From positions 1 through 13,387 of the forward strand of contig JBJHBY010000083.1 of NCBI GenBank assembly GCA_050485745.1: a stretch of DNA of 13,387 nucleotides, written 5' to 3'. The position numbers were made by a program, and so were the translations under genes. The notes below the pieces were generated by a model that ran no database searches, had not been told where the DNA came from, and was given only the letters and a program-made list of their open reading frames with translations. The stretch is from JBJHBY01 sp050485745 (GTDB lineage: Bacteria > Pseudomonadota > Gammaproteobacteria > Pseudomonadales > CAMLJR01). This document shows positions 6,766 to 13,276 of the stretch, piece after piece (within the stretch, counting starts at the first letter, position 1; each line of letters starts with the position of its first letter).

Positions 6766-7521
6766 TTGAAATCACTGCAATCCAGAATCGCCCTGGTGAC
6801 CGGGGCAGGGCAGGGGGTCGGGCAGGGTATTGCCTTCGCCCTCGCGGCGGAGGGTGCCCGCGTCGCCGTGACCGGACGCACCCTGAGCAAGTGCGAAGAC
6901 ACCTGCCGCGAGATCGAGCGGCGCGGGGGTGAGGCTCTGGCCCTGGCTTGTGATGTGAAGAACCCGGATGAGCTGGAGCGCTGCGTGAACAGCGTGGTAA
7001 AGCACTTCGGCGGGCTCCATATCCTGGTCAACAATGCCCAGGAGGTACATCTCGGGGATCTGCACAGCGTCAGCGATGCGGCCTTTGCCGCCAGCTGGGA
7101 GTCTGGCCCCCTGGCGACTTTCCGCCTGATGAAGCTCTGCTATCCGCACCTGAAGGGTGACGGCTGCATCATCAACCTGGGCAGCAGCAGCGCCAAGCGC
7201 TGGGATATGGCGAATTACGGCGTCTACGCGGCGGTGAAAGAGGCGATTCGCTCCCTCAGCCGTGCCGCGGCAGCCGAATGGGGCCCGGACAATATCCGCA
7301 CCAACGTGGTCCTGCCCCTGGCGAAATCCCCGGCACTGGCGGACTGGATCCGGGAGCGGCCGGAAGAATCATCCGCCTTCTTCACCACCATTCCACAGCG
7401 TTACGTGGGTGAATGCGAGGAGGACATCGGCCGTTTTGTCGCCGCGCTGTGCGGCGAGGCCAGCCGCTATGTCAACGGCCAGACCATCGCCCTCGACGGC
7501 GGTCAGGCCTACCTGGGCTGA
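6766..7521 (+). CDS. Short-chain dehydrogenase/reductase (SDR)
   Basis: This is a 251-residue classical SDR that oxidises or reduces an alcohol/ketone substrate with NAD(P)H; the substrate cannot be read from the sequence. The cofactor loop is TGAGQGVGQG (12-21). It then shows CDVKNPDEL for the adenine pocket, NNAQ where most members have NNAG, the catalytic Ser141 in GSSSAKRW, Tyr154 and Lys158 in YAAVK, and a C-terminal RYVNGQTIALDGGQ typical of FabG-like enzymes. The Ser-Tyr spacing of 13 is canonical. The start is TTG with a strong GGGAGGTGA before it. The last 13 bases overlap the end of ycjF on the other strand. It stands alone with no pathway partner beside it, so a fatty-acid or biosynthetic role would be a guess. 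Confidence 0.9.
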   Translation: MKSLQSRIALVTGAGQGVGQGIAFALAAEGARVAVTGRTLSKCEDTCREIERRGGEALALACDVKNPDELERCVNSVVKHFGGLHILVNNAQEVHLGDLHSVSDAAFAASWESGPLATFRLMKLCYPHLKGDGCIINLGSSSAKRWDMANYGVYAAVKEAIRSLSRAAAAEWGPDNIRTNVVLPLAKSPALADWIRERPEESSAFFTTIPQRYVGECEEDIGRFVAALCGEASRYVNGQTIALDGGQAYLG

Positions 7522-8591
7522 TTCTCCCGGTATTGCTCCTGCGGGCGATTGCTCTCCCGATCCTTGCCGGCCAGGCGCTGCAGATCTGCCAGCAGCGCCT
7601 GGCGCAGGGTCGACAGCCGCGGCCTCTCGCCCTCGCCGAAGGGCAGGGGGCGACACAGGGCCATGGCGCGAAAGCCCAGCCGCGCGGTGATCAGGCCTGC
7701 GCCCAGACCCTGGGCCAGCCGGGTCGAGAGGCGCCCGGCGACCCCCAGAGCCAGCAGATCGGCCCCGGCATCCGAGGCCAGCTCCGCGGCACCGGTCAGC
7801 GCCATGTTCAGCAGCAGGCTGCGAAACAGCTGCAGGCGCGAGGCGTAACCCAGGCGCAGGCCGTACAGGCCGGCTATGCGCTCCAGCATGCGCAGGGTGC
7901 GCCACGCCAACAGCAACATATCCACCCAGGCTAATGGGGATACCGCCACCATGACCGCCGTCTCGCTGGCAGCCCGGCTGACCTCGGCGCGGGCCTGCTG
8001 GTCCCGTGGCGTGAGCAGGTGGCGGGCATAGCGCTGCAGGCGCTCGGCGTCGCTGTGATGCGCCGCGTCACCGGCCAGGAACGCCTGCCAGCGCGGGTCT
8101 TGTTCGGCAATGCCGCTGTCCTTGCGCAGCTGCTGACACAGAGCCAGGCCCTCACCAATCGCCTCGCTGCCCCAGTGATCACCGGCGCGGTCGCGCAACA
8201 GCATGTGGCCGCGCAATTGGCGCAGGCGCCACAGCTCCCGCAACAGGGCGCCACCGCCCAAACCGATTGCCGCCAGCGCCAGGGCCGACCAGGCCACACC
8301 CAGCAGGCTGTCGCCGCGCCAGGCATCGAGCAGCCAGGCGCCGAACTGCAGGCCGCCCAGCAGCAGGGTGGCCAGCAATAACCCCGCCAGCCAGCGCCGT
8401 CGCGGGCGTCGTTCGAAGCCGGGGGCAAGGAGGGCGTCGGCCTCTGCATCCTGCGGCTCCGGGGCAAGCTGCTGCCCCGGAACGAATTCACGGTGCGCCT
8501 GCAGGGTGAGGGGATCTTCCTCGCGGCGCCCTCCATCATCGAAACGCCGTGCCGGGCGCAGTGGCGGTGCCGTGTCGCGGGCGTCCGTCAT
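7509..8591 (-). CDS. ycjF: YcjF family membrane protein (UPF0283/DUF697)
   Basis: This is a 360-residue inner-membrane protein. After a charged, Pro-rich N-terminal tail (about 1-65) come two membrane segments, WLAGLLLATLLLGGLQFGAW and a helix around VAWSALALAAIGLGGGALL. A long helical soluble region with the DUF697 domain follows (AVSPLAWVDMLLLAWRTLRM, then ASRLQLFRSLLLNMALTGAAELAS). The start ATG overlaps the ycjX stop by four bases (ATGA), so the two are translationally coupled. In E. coli, ycjX and ycjF sit next to the psp phage-shock genes and are heat-shock induced; the biochemical role is unknown. No psp genes are visible here. Its 3' end overlaps the convergent dehydrogenase gene by 13 bases. 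Confidence 0.9.
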   Translation of the reverse strand: MTDARDTAPPLRPARRFDDGGRREEDPLTLQAHREFVPGQQLAPEPQDAEADALLAPGFERRPRRRWLAGLLLATLLLGGLQFGAWLLDAWRGDSLLGVAWSALALAAIGLGGGALLRELWRLRQLRGHMLLRDRAGDHWGSEAIGEGLALCQQLRKDSGIAEQDPRWQAFLAGDAAHHSDAERLQRYARHLLTPRDQQARAEVSRAASETAVMVAVSPLAWVDMLLLAWRTLRMLERIAGLYGLRLGYASRLQLFRSLLLNMALTGAAELASDAGADLLALGVAGRLSTRLAQGLGAGLITARLGFRAMALCRPLPFGEGERPRLSTLRQALLADLQRLAGKDRESNRPQEQYRENQPR

Positions 8592-9964
8592 CGCAGGTGA
8601 TCTCCGATCAGAATCTCCAGCACCTGGTCCATGCGCATGTGTGGCAGCGGAGCCTGGCGCGGCAGTCGCGGCGGGCGGAAGGCGCTGAAGGCGAACTGGT
8701 GTTGCTGCCAGACAGCAGGCTCCGGGATCCGCTCCGGAACATCGCCGGGGTAGATCAGCAGGGATTCGCCCCGCAGCGACTCACCCTGCAGGGCCGGGTG
8801 GGGTTTGCCGCCATCGTCGACGCTGACGGCGCGTGTGGCACTGACCGCCGCCAGGCAGAGGCTGTGCAGGCTCAGTGCATGGTAGCGCAGCAACTGCTGG
8901 GGTTCGGCCAGCAGATCGCGCAGCAGTGAAAGCAGGCGTGGATGCTGCTCCGGGGTGACGTGATCCGCCTTGGTCGCGGCCAGCACCACACGGTCGATAC
9001 GGGAGCGGAACAGGCGATGCAACAGGTCGCGGCGCCCGTAGCGAAAGTTCTCCATGATTGCCTGCAGTGCCTGGCGGGTATCCTCCACTGCCTGTGGCCC
9101 CGCATTCAACGCGGACAGGCAGTCGACCAGAACGATCTGCCGGTCGAATCGTGAAAAATGATCGCGATAGAAGGGTTTGATCACGCTCCTGCGGTAGTGG
9201 CGATAACGCTTCTCGAGAGCGGCGCGAAAGCTGCCGGAACGCACCGGTGCCGCCAGTTGCTCCGACGACCAGGGGGCAGGGAAGAACTGCAGCACCGGCG
9301 CGCCTTCCAGATCCCCCGGCAGGATGAAACGACCGGGCTGGATCAGCGCAAAGCCCGCTGCCTTGGCGGCATGCAGATAGCGCGTGTACAGCGCTGCGAC
9401 CTCCGCGAGACGGTTCTCGTCGGCTTCCGCATCCGGATCGAGACGCTGGGCCGCCTGCAGCCACTCCCGGGACAGCCCGGCGCGCAATTCCCGCGCCTGC
9501 TGCAGGGCCTGATGAGACCATTCCGCATAACTCAACGTAAGCAAGGGCAGGTCGAGAAGCCATTCGCCGGGATAGTCGAACACATCCAGATACAGCGTGG
9601 CGTCTTCCGCCCAGTAGCGCTGCAGACCCTGGCCGCGACGGTAGCGGATGGCGAGGCGCATCTCACTGAGGCCACGGGTGGGTTCCGGCCAGCGTGGCGG
9701 ATCACTCTGCAGGGCCTCGAGGGCCTCATCCAGTGGAAAGCGCGGGATACCGAGGTCCGGCTGTGGCAGGCGCCGGGCCCCGAGCAGACGCTGTTCACGG
9801 GCGGCACCCAGCCACTCCAGGGCCGCATCGGGGTGCTGCAACTGCGCCGCGAGGGAGGTAATAAAGGCGGTCTTGCCCGCCTGACTGAGGCCGGTCACGG
9901 CCAGGCGCAGCTGGGTATCCAGCCCGCGGCGCACGTGATTTCGCAGGGTTCGCGTCACACCCAT
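8588..9964 (-). CDS. ycjX: YcjX family P-loop GTPase-like protein (DUF463)
   Basis: This is a 458-residue nucleotide-binding protein. The Walker A motif GLSQAGKT is at 25-32 in the N-terminal segment, DVFDYPGEWLLDLPLL occupies the switch II region (the DxPGEW signature of YcjX), and ATKADHV gives the T-K-x-D base-recognition motif. These are the family hallmarks; the length is close to E. coli YcjX (465). In E. coli it is a heat-shock regulated protein linked to the phage-shock locus, and a stress role is inferred from that only. The ATG at 9964 has GGA 7 bases upstream and a plausible promoter 30 bases further. It is the first gene of a two-gene operon with ycjF and is divergent from a SnoaL-like gene. 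Confidence 0.92.
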   Translation of the reverse strand: MGVTRTLRNHVRRGLDTQLRLAVTGLSQAGKTAFITSLAAQLQHPDAALEWLGAAREQRLLGARRLPQPDLGIPRFPLDEALEALQSDPPRWPEPTRGLSEMRLAIRYRRGQGLQRYWAEDATLYLDVFDYPGEWLLDLPLLTLSYAEWSHQALQQARELRAGLSREWLQAAQRLDPDAEADENRLAEVAALYTRYLHAAKAAGFALIQPGRFILPGDLEGAPVLQFFPAPWSSEQLAAPVRSGSFRAALEKRYRHYRRSVIKPFYRDHFSRFDRQIVLVDCLSALNAGPQAVEDTRQALQAIMENFRYGRRDLLHRLFRSRIDRVVLAATKADHVTPEQHPRLLSLLRDLLAEPQQLLRYHALSLHSLCLAAVSATRAVSVDDGGKPHPALQGESLRGESLLIYPGDVPERIPEPAVWQQHQFAFSAFRPPRLPRQAPLPHMRMDQVLEILIGDHLR

Positions 9965-9993
9965 GGCAGATCCGTCGTGGAATTGGCGGCCCC

Positions 9994-10021
9994 ACTATAG
10001 CGGATGCGCGAAGCCTGTGTA
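9994..10021 (-). promoter_or_regulatory. Candidate sigma70 promoter for ycjX-ycjF
   Basis: On the minus strand TACACA (10016-10021) and TATAGT (9994-9999) are 16 bases apart, matching the consensus at 4 and 5 of 6 positions. Transcription would start near 9987, giving a leader of about 23 bases. No sigma32-type CTTGAA...CCCCAT pattern is seen, although E. coli ycjX is heat-shock controlled. Confidence 0.45.
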
Positions 10022-10059
10022 CCATGGGCGCAATCACGAACTGACAGAGGTGAGAGCGG

Positions 10060-10608
10060 ATGCTGGAAGCGGGTTCAGTCGCGGACGCGGAGGATGCGGC
10101 GGCCTGGCGCGACGTCGTCGCCAAACAGGCACTGCAGGAACTGGTCTGTCGCTACAGCCGCGCGGTAGACCGGCGCGACTTCGACAGCCTGGCCGGACTC
10201 TACCTGCACGACGCCATCCACGACCATGGCGACATGTTCCGGGGTGAGCCCGCGGCCCTGATCACCTGGCTGAAGCAGAGCCCGGCAACGATGCTGACCC
10301 AGCACTTCGTTGGCAACTGCCTGTTTCACGTCGAAGGAGATCGCGCCGAAGGCGAGATCTACACCATCAATTACCACGTCCTGCCCGTAGATCCGGAAAG
10401 CGGCGAACGCAGGGACTACGTCGCCGGCGGTCGTTACCTGGACCGCTATCGCAGGGTCGGAGGGCGCTGGTACTTCGAACAGCGCCAGCGCGTGATCGAC
10501 TGGCGTCACCAGCGCCCGAGCAACCCGGGAGCCACCGGAGCTGAGGTCCACCAGGGCAGCCCGGGGAGGGACGACCCCTCCTGGAACCTGCAGTGGATTA
10601 TCAAATAA
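10060..10608 (+). CDS. SnoaL-like / NTF2-fold protein
   Basis: This 182-residue protein starts at ATG 10060, preceded by AGAGGTGAG. The first 150 residues fit the SnoaL-like (PF13577 type) NTF2 fold: an opening helix LQELVCRYSRAVDRRDFDSLAGLY, then LHDAIHDHGDMFRGEPAALI, HFVGNCLFHVEGDRAEGEIY, and strands ending GGRYLDRYRRVGGRWYFEQRQ. The D-R-R-D and D-H-G residues line the pocket that holds catalytic residues in steroid isomerases, dehydratases and polyketide cyclases, but the substrate is unknown. A basic, Gly/Pro-rich tail of about 30 residues follows the domain. Members often sit near steroid or aromatic degradation genes; none are visible here. The gene is divergent from ycjX and is followed 46 bases later by a lipoprotein gene. 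Confidence 0.8.
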   Translation: MLEAGSVADAEDAAAWRDVVAKQALQELVCRYSRAVDRRDFDSLAGLYLHDAIHDHGDMFRGEPAALITWLKQSPATMLTQHFVGNCLFHVEGDRAEGEIYTINYHVLPVDPESGERRDYVAGGRYLDRYRRVGGRWYFEQRQRVIDWRHQRPSNPGATGAEVHQGSPGRDDPSWNLQWIIK

Positions 10609-10654
10609 TCAACATAAGAAAAGACCCATAACTACCTGTATTAATTGGATTCCA

Positions 10655-11035
10655 ATGAAAAGAGGAGCCCTGAACATCAGGATAGGCACCGCGGTTTGTC
10701 TGTCGCTGTATCTGGGCCTTGCAGCCTGCGGCAGCGACGAACCCCGCAGCGCGAGCCTGGCCCAGCTGCGCGAGGCACCGCAGCACTTCAACGGCGCCCG
10801 GGTACGCAGCTGCGGCATGGTGCGCGGCTTCGATGACCCCGAGCACTACTGGCTGGAGGATCGCCACCTGAACCGGGTGGGATTGCCCAACAACGCGGCA
10901 GTGGCCGCCGCGGCCAGGCAGGACTCACCGATGATCGTAACCGGCCGCTTTCAGCAGCGTCGCGATGGCGGGCGCCACCTGGAGGAGATTGACATGGAGC
11001 CGGGGGCCTGTGAGGCTGCGGGGCCGGCAGAATAG
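10655..11035 (+). CDS. Small predicted lipoprotein, function unknown
   Basis: This is a 126-residue protein. The N terminus is a lipoprotein signal: MKRG, a hydrophobic core TAVCLSLYLGLAA, then the lipobox LAAC with Cys25. Gly and Ser at +2 and +3 point to outer-membrane sorting rather than inner-membrane retention. The mature part is about 100 residues, with REAPQHFNGARVRSCGMVRG, DPEHYWLED and SPMIVTGRFQQRRDG. The alternating strands and the HFNGARVR...VTGRF pattern resemble small periplasmic OB-fold proteins; that is inference. Cys53 and Cys119 could form a disulfide. The ATG has no clear Shine-Dalgarno sequence, whereas AAAGAGGAG lies just inside the frame; no good start follows it. The 46 bases between this gene and the previous one are AT-rich. 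Confidence 0.72.
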   Translation: MKRGALNIRIGTAVCLSLYLGLAACGSDEPRSASLAQLREAPQHFNGARVRSCGMVRGFDDPEHYWLEDRHLNRVGLPNNAAVAAAARQDSPMIVTGRFQQRRDGGRHLEEIDMEPGACEAAGPAE

Positions 11036-11128
11036 GCCGTTACTGCCTGCTGCTGCCAAAGGATAAGCGCGAGAGCCTGGAGTAGAGAAAGAGTCGGCGA
11101 CATGGATTCCCCTCCCTACTTGATTTAA

Positions 11129-11144
11129 CATAATATACATTATG
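11129..11144. promoter_or_regulatory. Palindrome overlapping a possible -35 box
   Basis: CATAAT-ATAC-ATTATG has perfect 6-bp arms. Its centre and right arm overlap TATACA (11134-11139), the -35 of the candidate promoter. That is the expected place for a repressor operator. Confidence 0.45.
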
Positions 11145-11162
11145 CGAACTATGGGTTATACT
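11134..11162 (+). promoter_or_regulatory. Candidate sigma70 promoter for fic
   Basis: TATACA (11134-11139) and TATACT (11157-11162) are separated by 17 bases, matching the consensus at 4 and 5 of 6 positions. Transcription would start near 11169, giving a structured leader of about 137 bases. A second weak possibility is TTGACT at 11238-11243 without a good -10. Confidence 0.4.
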
Positions 11163-11164
11163 TT

Positions 11165-11183
11165 ATTCCAGCCCCGCTGGAAT
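11165..11183 (+). other. 8-bp hairpin in the fic leader
   Basis: ATTCCAGC and GCTGGAAT pair perfectly around CCC. No T-run follows on either strand, so it is not an intrinsic terminator. It lies at the predicted 5' end of the fic transcript, where it could protect the RNA. Confidence 0.45.
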
Positions 11184-11223
11184 GGCCTCTGCCCACACGT
11201 CTGGGCCCGCTTTGGGCACACTC

Positions 11224-11306
11224 TGATCGATACGGGATTGACTATCAGTCCGATATCGATCAAATTTTGATGGATATTGATTTATATACCGGAGTTATAT
11301 CGATCA
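11224..11306 (+). repeat. Iterated ATATCGATCA motif before fic (operator-like)
   Basis: ATATCGATCA occurs at 11253-11262 and 11297-11306. A degenerate copy (ATATTGAT) lies at 11274-11281, and a 9/10 inverted copy (TGATCGATAC) at 11224-11233. The three direct copies begin 21 and 23 bases apart, about two helical turns. The inverted and first direct copies form an 8-bp inverted repeat (GATCGATA/TATCGATC). The last copy runs into the A of the chosen fic ATG. ATCAAA-T-TTTGAT (11259-11271) is a further palindrome inside the array. Confidence 0.65.
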
Positions 11307-12445
11307 TGCCCTGGAAGTGGGAGCTGCCGGACTGGCCGCATTTCAGCTGGGAACAGGAGCCTTTGGCTGGGATGGAAGCGAACTTCCAGCGGCAAGCCGG
11401 GGTGATCATCGGGGTAACCTCTCACCTGCCACCCGAGGAAGAAAGCCATCTCACCATCGAGCTGATCAGTAGCGAGGCCATGGATACCTCCAGTATTGAG
11501 GGCGAGTCACTGGATCGAGAGAGTGTCCAGGCCTCCGTGCGGCACCATCTCGGGTTAACAGCGGAACGCAAGGCCAACCCCGCCGAGGCGGGTGTCGCCA
11601 GGATGATGGTCGACCTCTACCGCCATGATCCACTCGGTGATCTGCGCGAAGCGCGATTGCTCGACTGGCACGCCCTGGTCATGGCGGGACGCTGGGATCT
11701 GGACGCCGTGGGGCGCTATCGCTTCCATGAAGCTCCCATGGAGATTGTCTCTGGCAGTCTCGGGCGTGAACGCGTTCACTATGTGGCACCGCCTTCTGCC
11801 CGGCTCGAATCTGAAATGAGCCGGTTTCTTCAGTGGTTCAACGCCTCGGCTCCCGGTGGCGAAACGCCCCTCCCGGCGATAGTTCGGGCCGGAATTGCCC
11901 ACCTCTGGTTCGAGTGTCTGCACCCGTTCGAAGACGGCAACGGGCGCATTGGCCGGGCGATTATCGAGAAAGCGCTGGCTCAGGGCGTTTGCCAGCCCAT
12001 TTTCACCGGCATCTCCGGCGCACTTCTTCGACAGAGAAAGGCGTACTACAAGGCTCTGGCTCTTACCAACAGAACACTTGCCGCGGACGAATGGCTGCGC
12101 TGGTTTGCGGGCGTTGTGCTGGATGCCCAGCGACGAACCCTGGCCCAGGTGGAATTCGTGCTGGCAAAGCAACGCCTTCTGGCTCGTGCGGAGCAACAAA
12201 TGAATGCTCGCCAGCTTAAGGCGATCCACCGTATGTTTCGCGAAGGCGTCGAAGGCTTCACCGGGGGACTGAGCGCCGGCAACTATCAGCGTATTACCAA
12301 TTCGCCACCGGCGACAGCGTCCAGGGACCTCGCGGCTCTGGTGGAACTGCAGGTGCTCAGGCGAACAGGACGAGGCAAGGGAACACGCTATTATCTCGCT
12401 CTGCCCTCCTCTGATGAACGCTCCCCATCCAACAGCCAAAGCTGA
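11306..12445 (+). CDS. Fic-domain AMP-transferase with C-terminal winged helix
   Basis: This is a 379-residue protein. The N terminus (MPWKWELPDWPHFSW) is the DUF4172-type start of this Fic subfamily. It includes TSSIEG (61-66), which fits the inhibitory (S/T)xxxE(G/N) motif, with Glu65 expected to block ATP gamma-phosphate placement. The Fic core carries a complete HPFEDGNGRIGR from His206, so it should be able to transfer AMP from ATP to target hydroxyls. A C-terminal winged-helix domain starts near 299 (MNARQLKAIHRMF) and runs through NYQRITNSPPATASRDLAALV and GKGTRYYLALP. This layout matches SoFic of Shewanella. The start at ATG 11306 is preferred because the family begins with this Trp-rich segment; upstream TTG 11267 and ATG 11270 are in frame but lie inside the repeat array. 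GGAG lies 11 bases upstream. Target unknown. Confidence 0.93.
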   Translation: MPWKWELPDWPHFSWEQEPLAGMEANFQRQAGVIIGVTSHLPPEEESHLTIELISSEAMDTSSIEGESLDRESVQASVRHHLGLTAERKANPAEAGVARMMVDLYRHDPLGDLREARLLDWHALVMAGRWDLDAVGRYRFHEAPMEIVSGSLGRERVHYVAPPSARLESEMSRFLQWFNASAPGGETPLPAIVRAGIAHLWFECLHPFEDGNGRIGRAIIEKALAQGVCQPIFTGISGALLRQRKAYYKALALTNRTLAADEWLRWFAGVVLDAQRRTLAQVEFVLAKQRLLARAEQQMNARQLKAIHRMFREGVEGFTGGLSAGNYQRITNSPPATASRDLAALVELQVLRRTGRGKGTRYYLALPSSDERSPSNSQS

Positions 12446-12457
12446 CGCGGATCGGCG

Positions 12458-13264
12458 TTATCCTGCCGGCTTGGTGTCTTGAATGGCTTCGATTGAAAAG
12501 ATCCCTCGAGTATCCTGGAGAAAGGCATCAAAAATATTCGAGAATTCCGTATTCGAACAGCCATAAGATCCAAGCACCGCCTTATGGAATTCTCCATCAG
12601 GAATCTGATTGATGATATGAAGGATCGCACGCAGCACCGTTTCCATCGCCCAGCACGCAAAAGCGCTCGTACTTAGCCTGAGGGTCCAACTAATTTGATT
12701 ATTTTCGGATAAGAGTGGAATGCTCCCATAATCCATTTTCTCAAGTGGCAATAGATCCCGAGGAATCTTGTGATCGAGAACCATACCTCCGCTGGGGCCC
12801 CGAATAACCGGAGCTGCACACTGCCTGTAGTGGACGAGAGCATCTCTCACAGTCTTCAGTAGCCGGATATCTTGAGAGAAGTCTGGCAGTGGTACATGGA
12901 GCCCACGGCAGATCAGCTTATAGCGGTCATAGAAAGATCCCTTGCTGTCATTAATCAGCTCACCAGTTGATTCCAGATCAATATCACCAAGCCCTAATTC
13001 TCGATACCAATTCTGCCACCGGACATGGTTCACCCTTTTCAGCTGCTCACTTTCCAGATGCATCGCTAATGTTTTTGCCGATACTTCATTACAAAATGAC
13101 TCCACAGCAACGCACCCAAGAACAATCACTGCGGGTGCCTGCAGGTTCAGGCCTGTGCCGCTGTTTTGCAGAAAACCGGCATGTAAATTCTCAATTGCTG
13201 AGTTAGCAAAGCTTGGGGAAAGACAGACCGTCGTTCCAAAAGAGAACATATCTGGATCCCACAT
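12458..13264 (-). CDS. Unrecognised protein, HEPN-like (R-x4-H)
   Basis: This is a 268-residue protein from ATG 13264, with GGAG 7 bases before it; an adjacent TTG at 13267 is unlikely. I do not recognise a named family. It looks all-helical. An N-terminal helix (PAVIVLGCVAVESFCNEV, with Glu55 and Asn59) is the kind of ALExxxNE helix found in HEPN-type proteins. Then LLKTVRDALVHYRQ carries Arg140-x4-His145, the RNase motif spacing of HEPN domains. The gene is plainly AT-richer than its neighbours (about 42-52% GC in sampled lines), which suggests transfer. It converges on fic with a 12-base gap, and lies 12 bases after the stop of the gene cut by the right edge, so it is probably the second gene of a leftward operon. 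HEPN assignment is inference. Confidence 0.6.
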   Translation of the reverse strand: MWDPDMFSFGTTVCLSPSFANSAIENLHAGFLQNSGTGLNLQAPAVIVLGCVAVESFCNEVSAKTLAMHLESEQLKRVNHVRWQNWYRELGLGDIDLESTGELINDSKGSFYDRYKLICRGLHVPLPDFSQDIRLLKTVRDALVHYRQCAAPVIRGPSGGMVLDHKIPRDLLPLEKMDYGSIPLLSENNQISWTLRLSTSAFACWAMETVLRAILHIINQIPDGEFHKAVLGSYGCSNTEFSNIFDAFLQDTRGIFSIEAIQDTKPAG

Positions 13265-13276
13265 CAAGCCGCTCCA

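Larger units (their letters stand above)
11036..11305 (+). promoter_or_regulatory. 270-base AT-rich control region before fic
   Basis: No gene is supported here. Left to right it holds a palindrome (11129-11144), a possible promoter (11134-11162), an 8-bp hairpin (11165-11183), a set of alternative GCCC/GGGC pairings (11190-11218), and copies of a 10-bp motif up to the fic ATG. The base composition drops sharply from the GC-rich lipoprotein gene. It marks the start of the accessory-looking right end. Confidence 0.6.

Noticed and set aside
10671..10673. CTG as start codon of the lipoprotein after AAAGAGGAG
   Set aside because: Spacing is only two bases and CTG starts are rare. ATG at 10655 keeps a normal basic N-region for the signal peptide.
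11267..11305. Longer N terminus for Fic from TTG 11267 or ATG 11270
   Set aside because: The extra residues do not match the family start, and the DNA is a repeat array that looks regulatory. The ATG at 11306 fits better.
11306..13264. Fic and the HEPN-like gene as one toxin-antitoxin operon
   Set aside because: They are convergent, not co-directional, so they cannot share a transcript. Any link would be only functional or positional.
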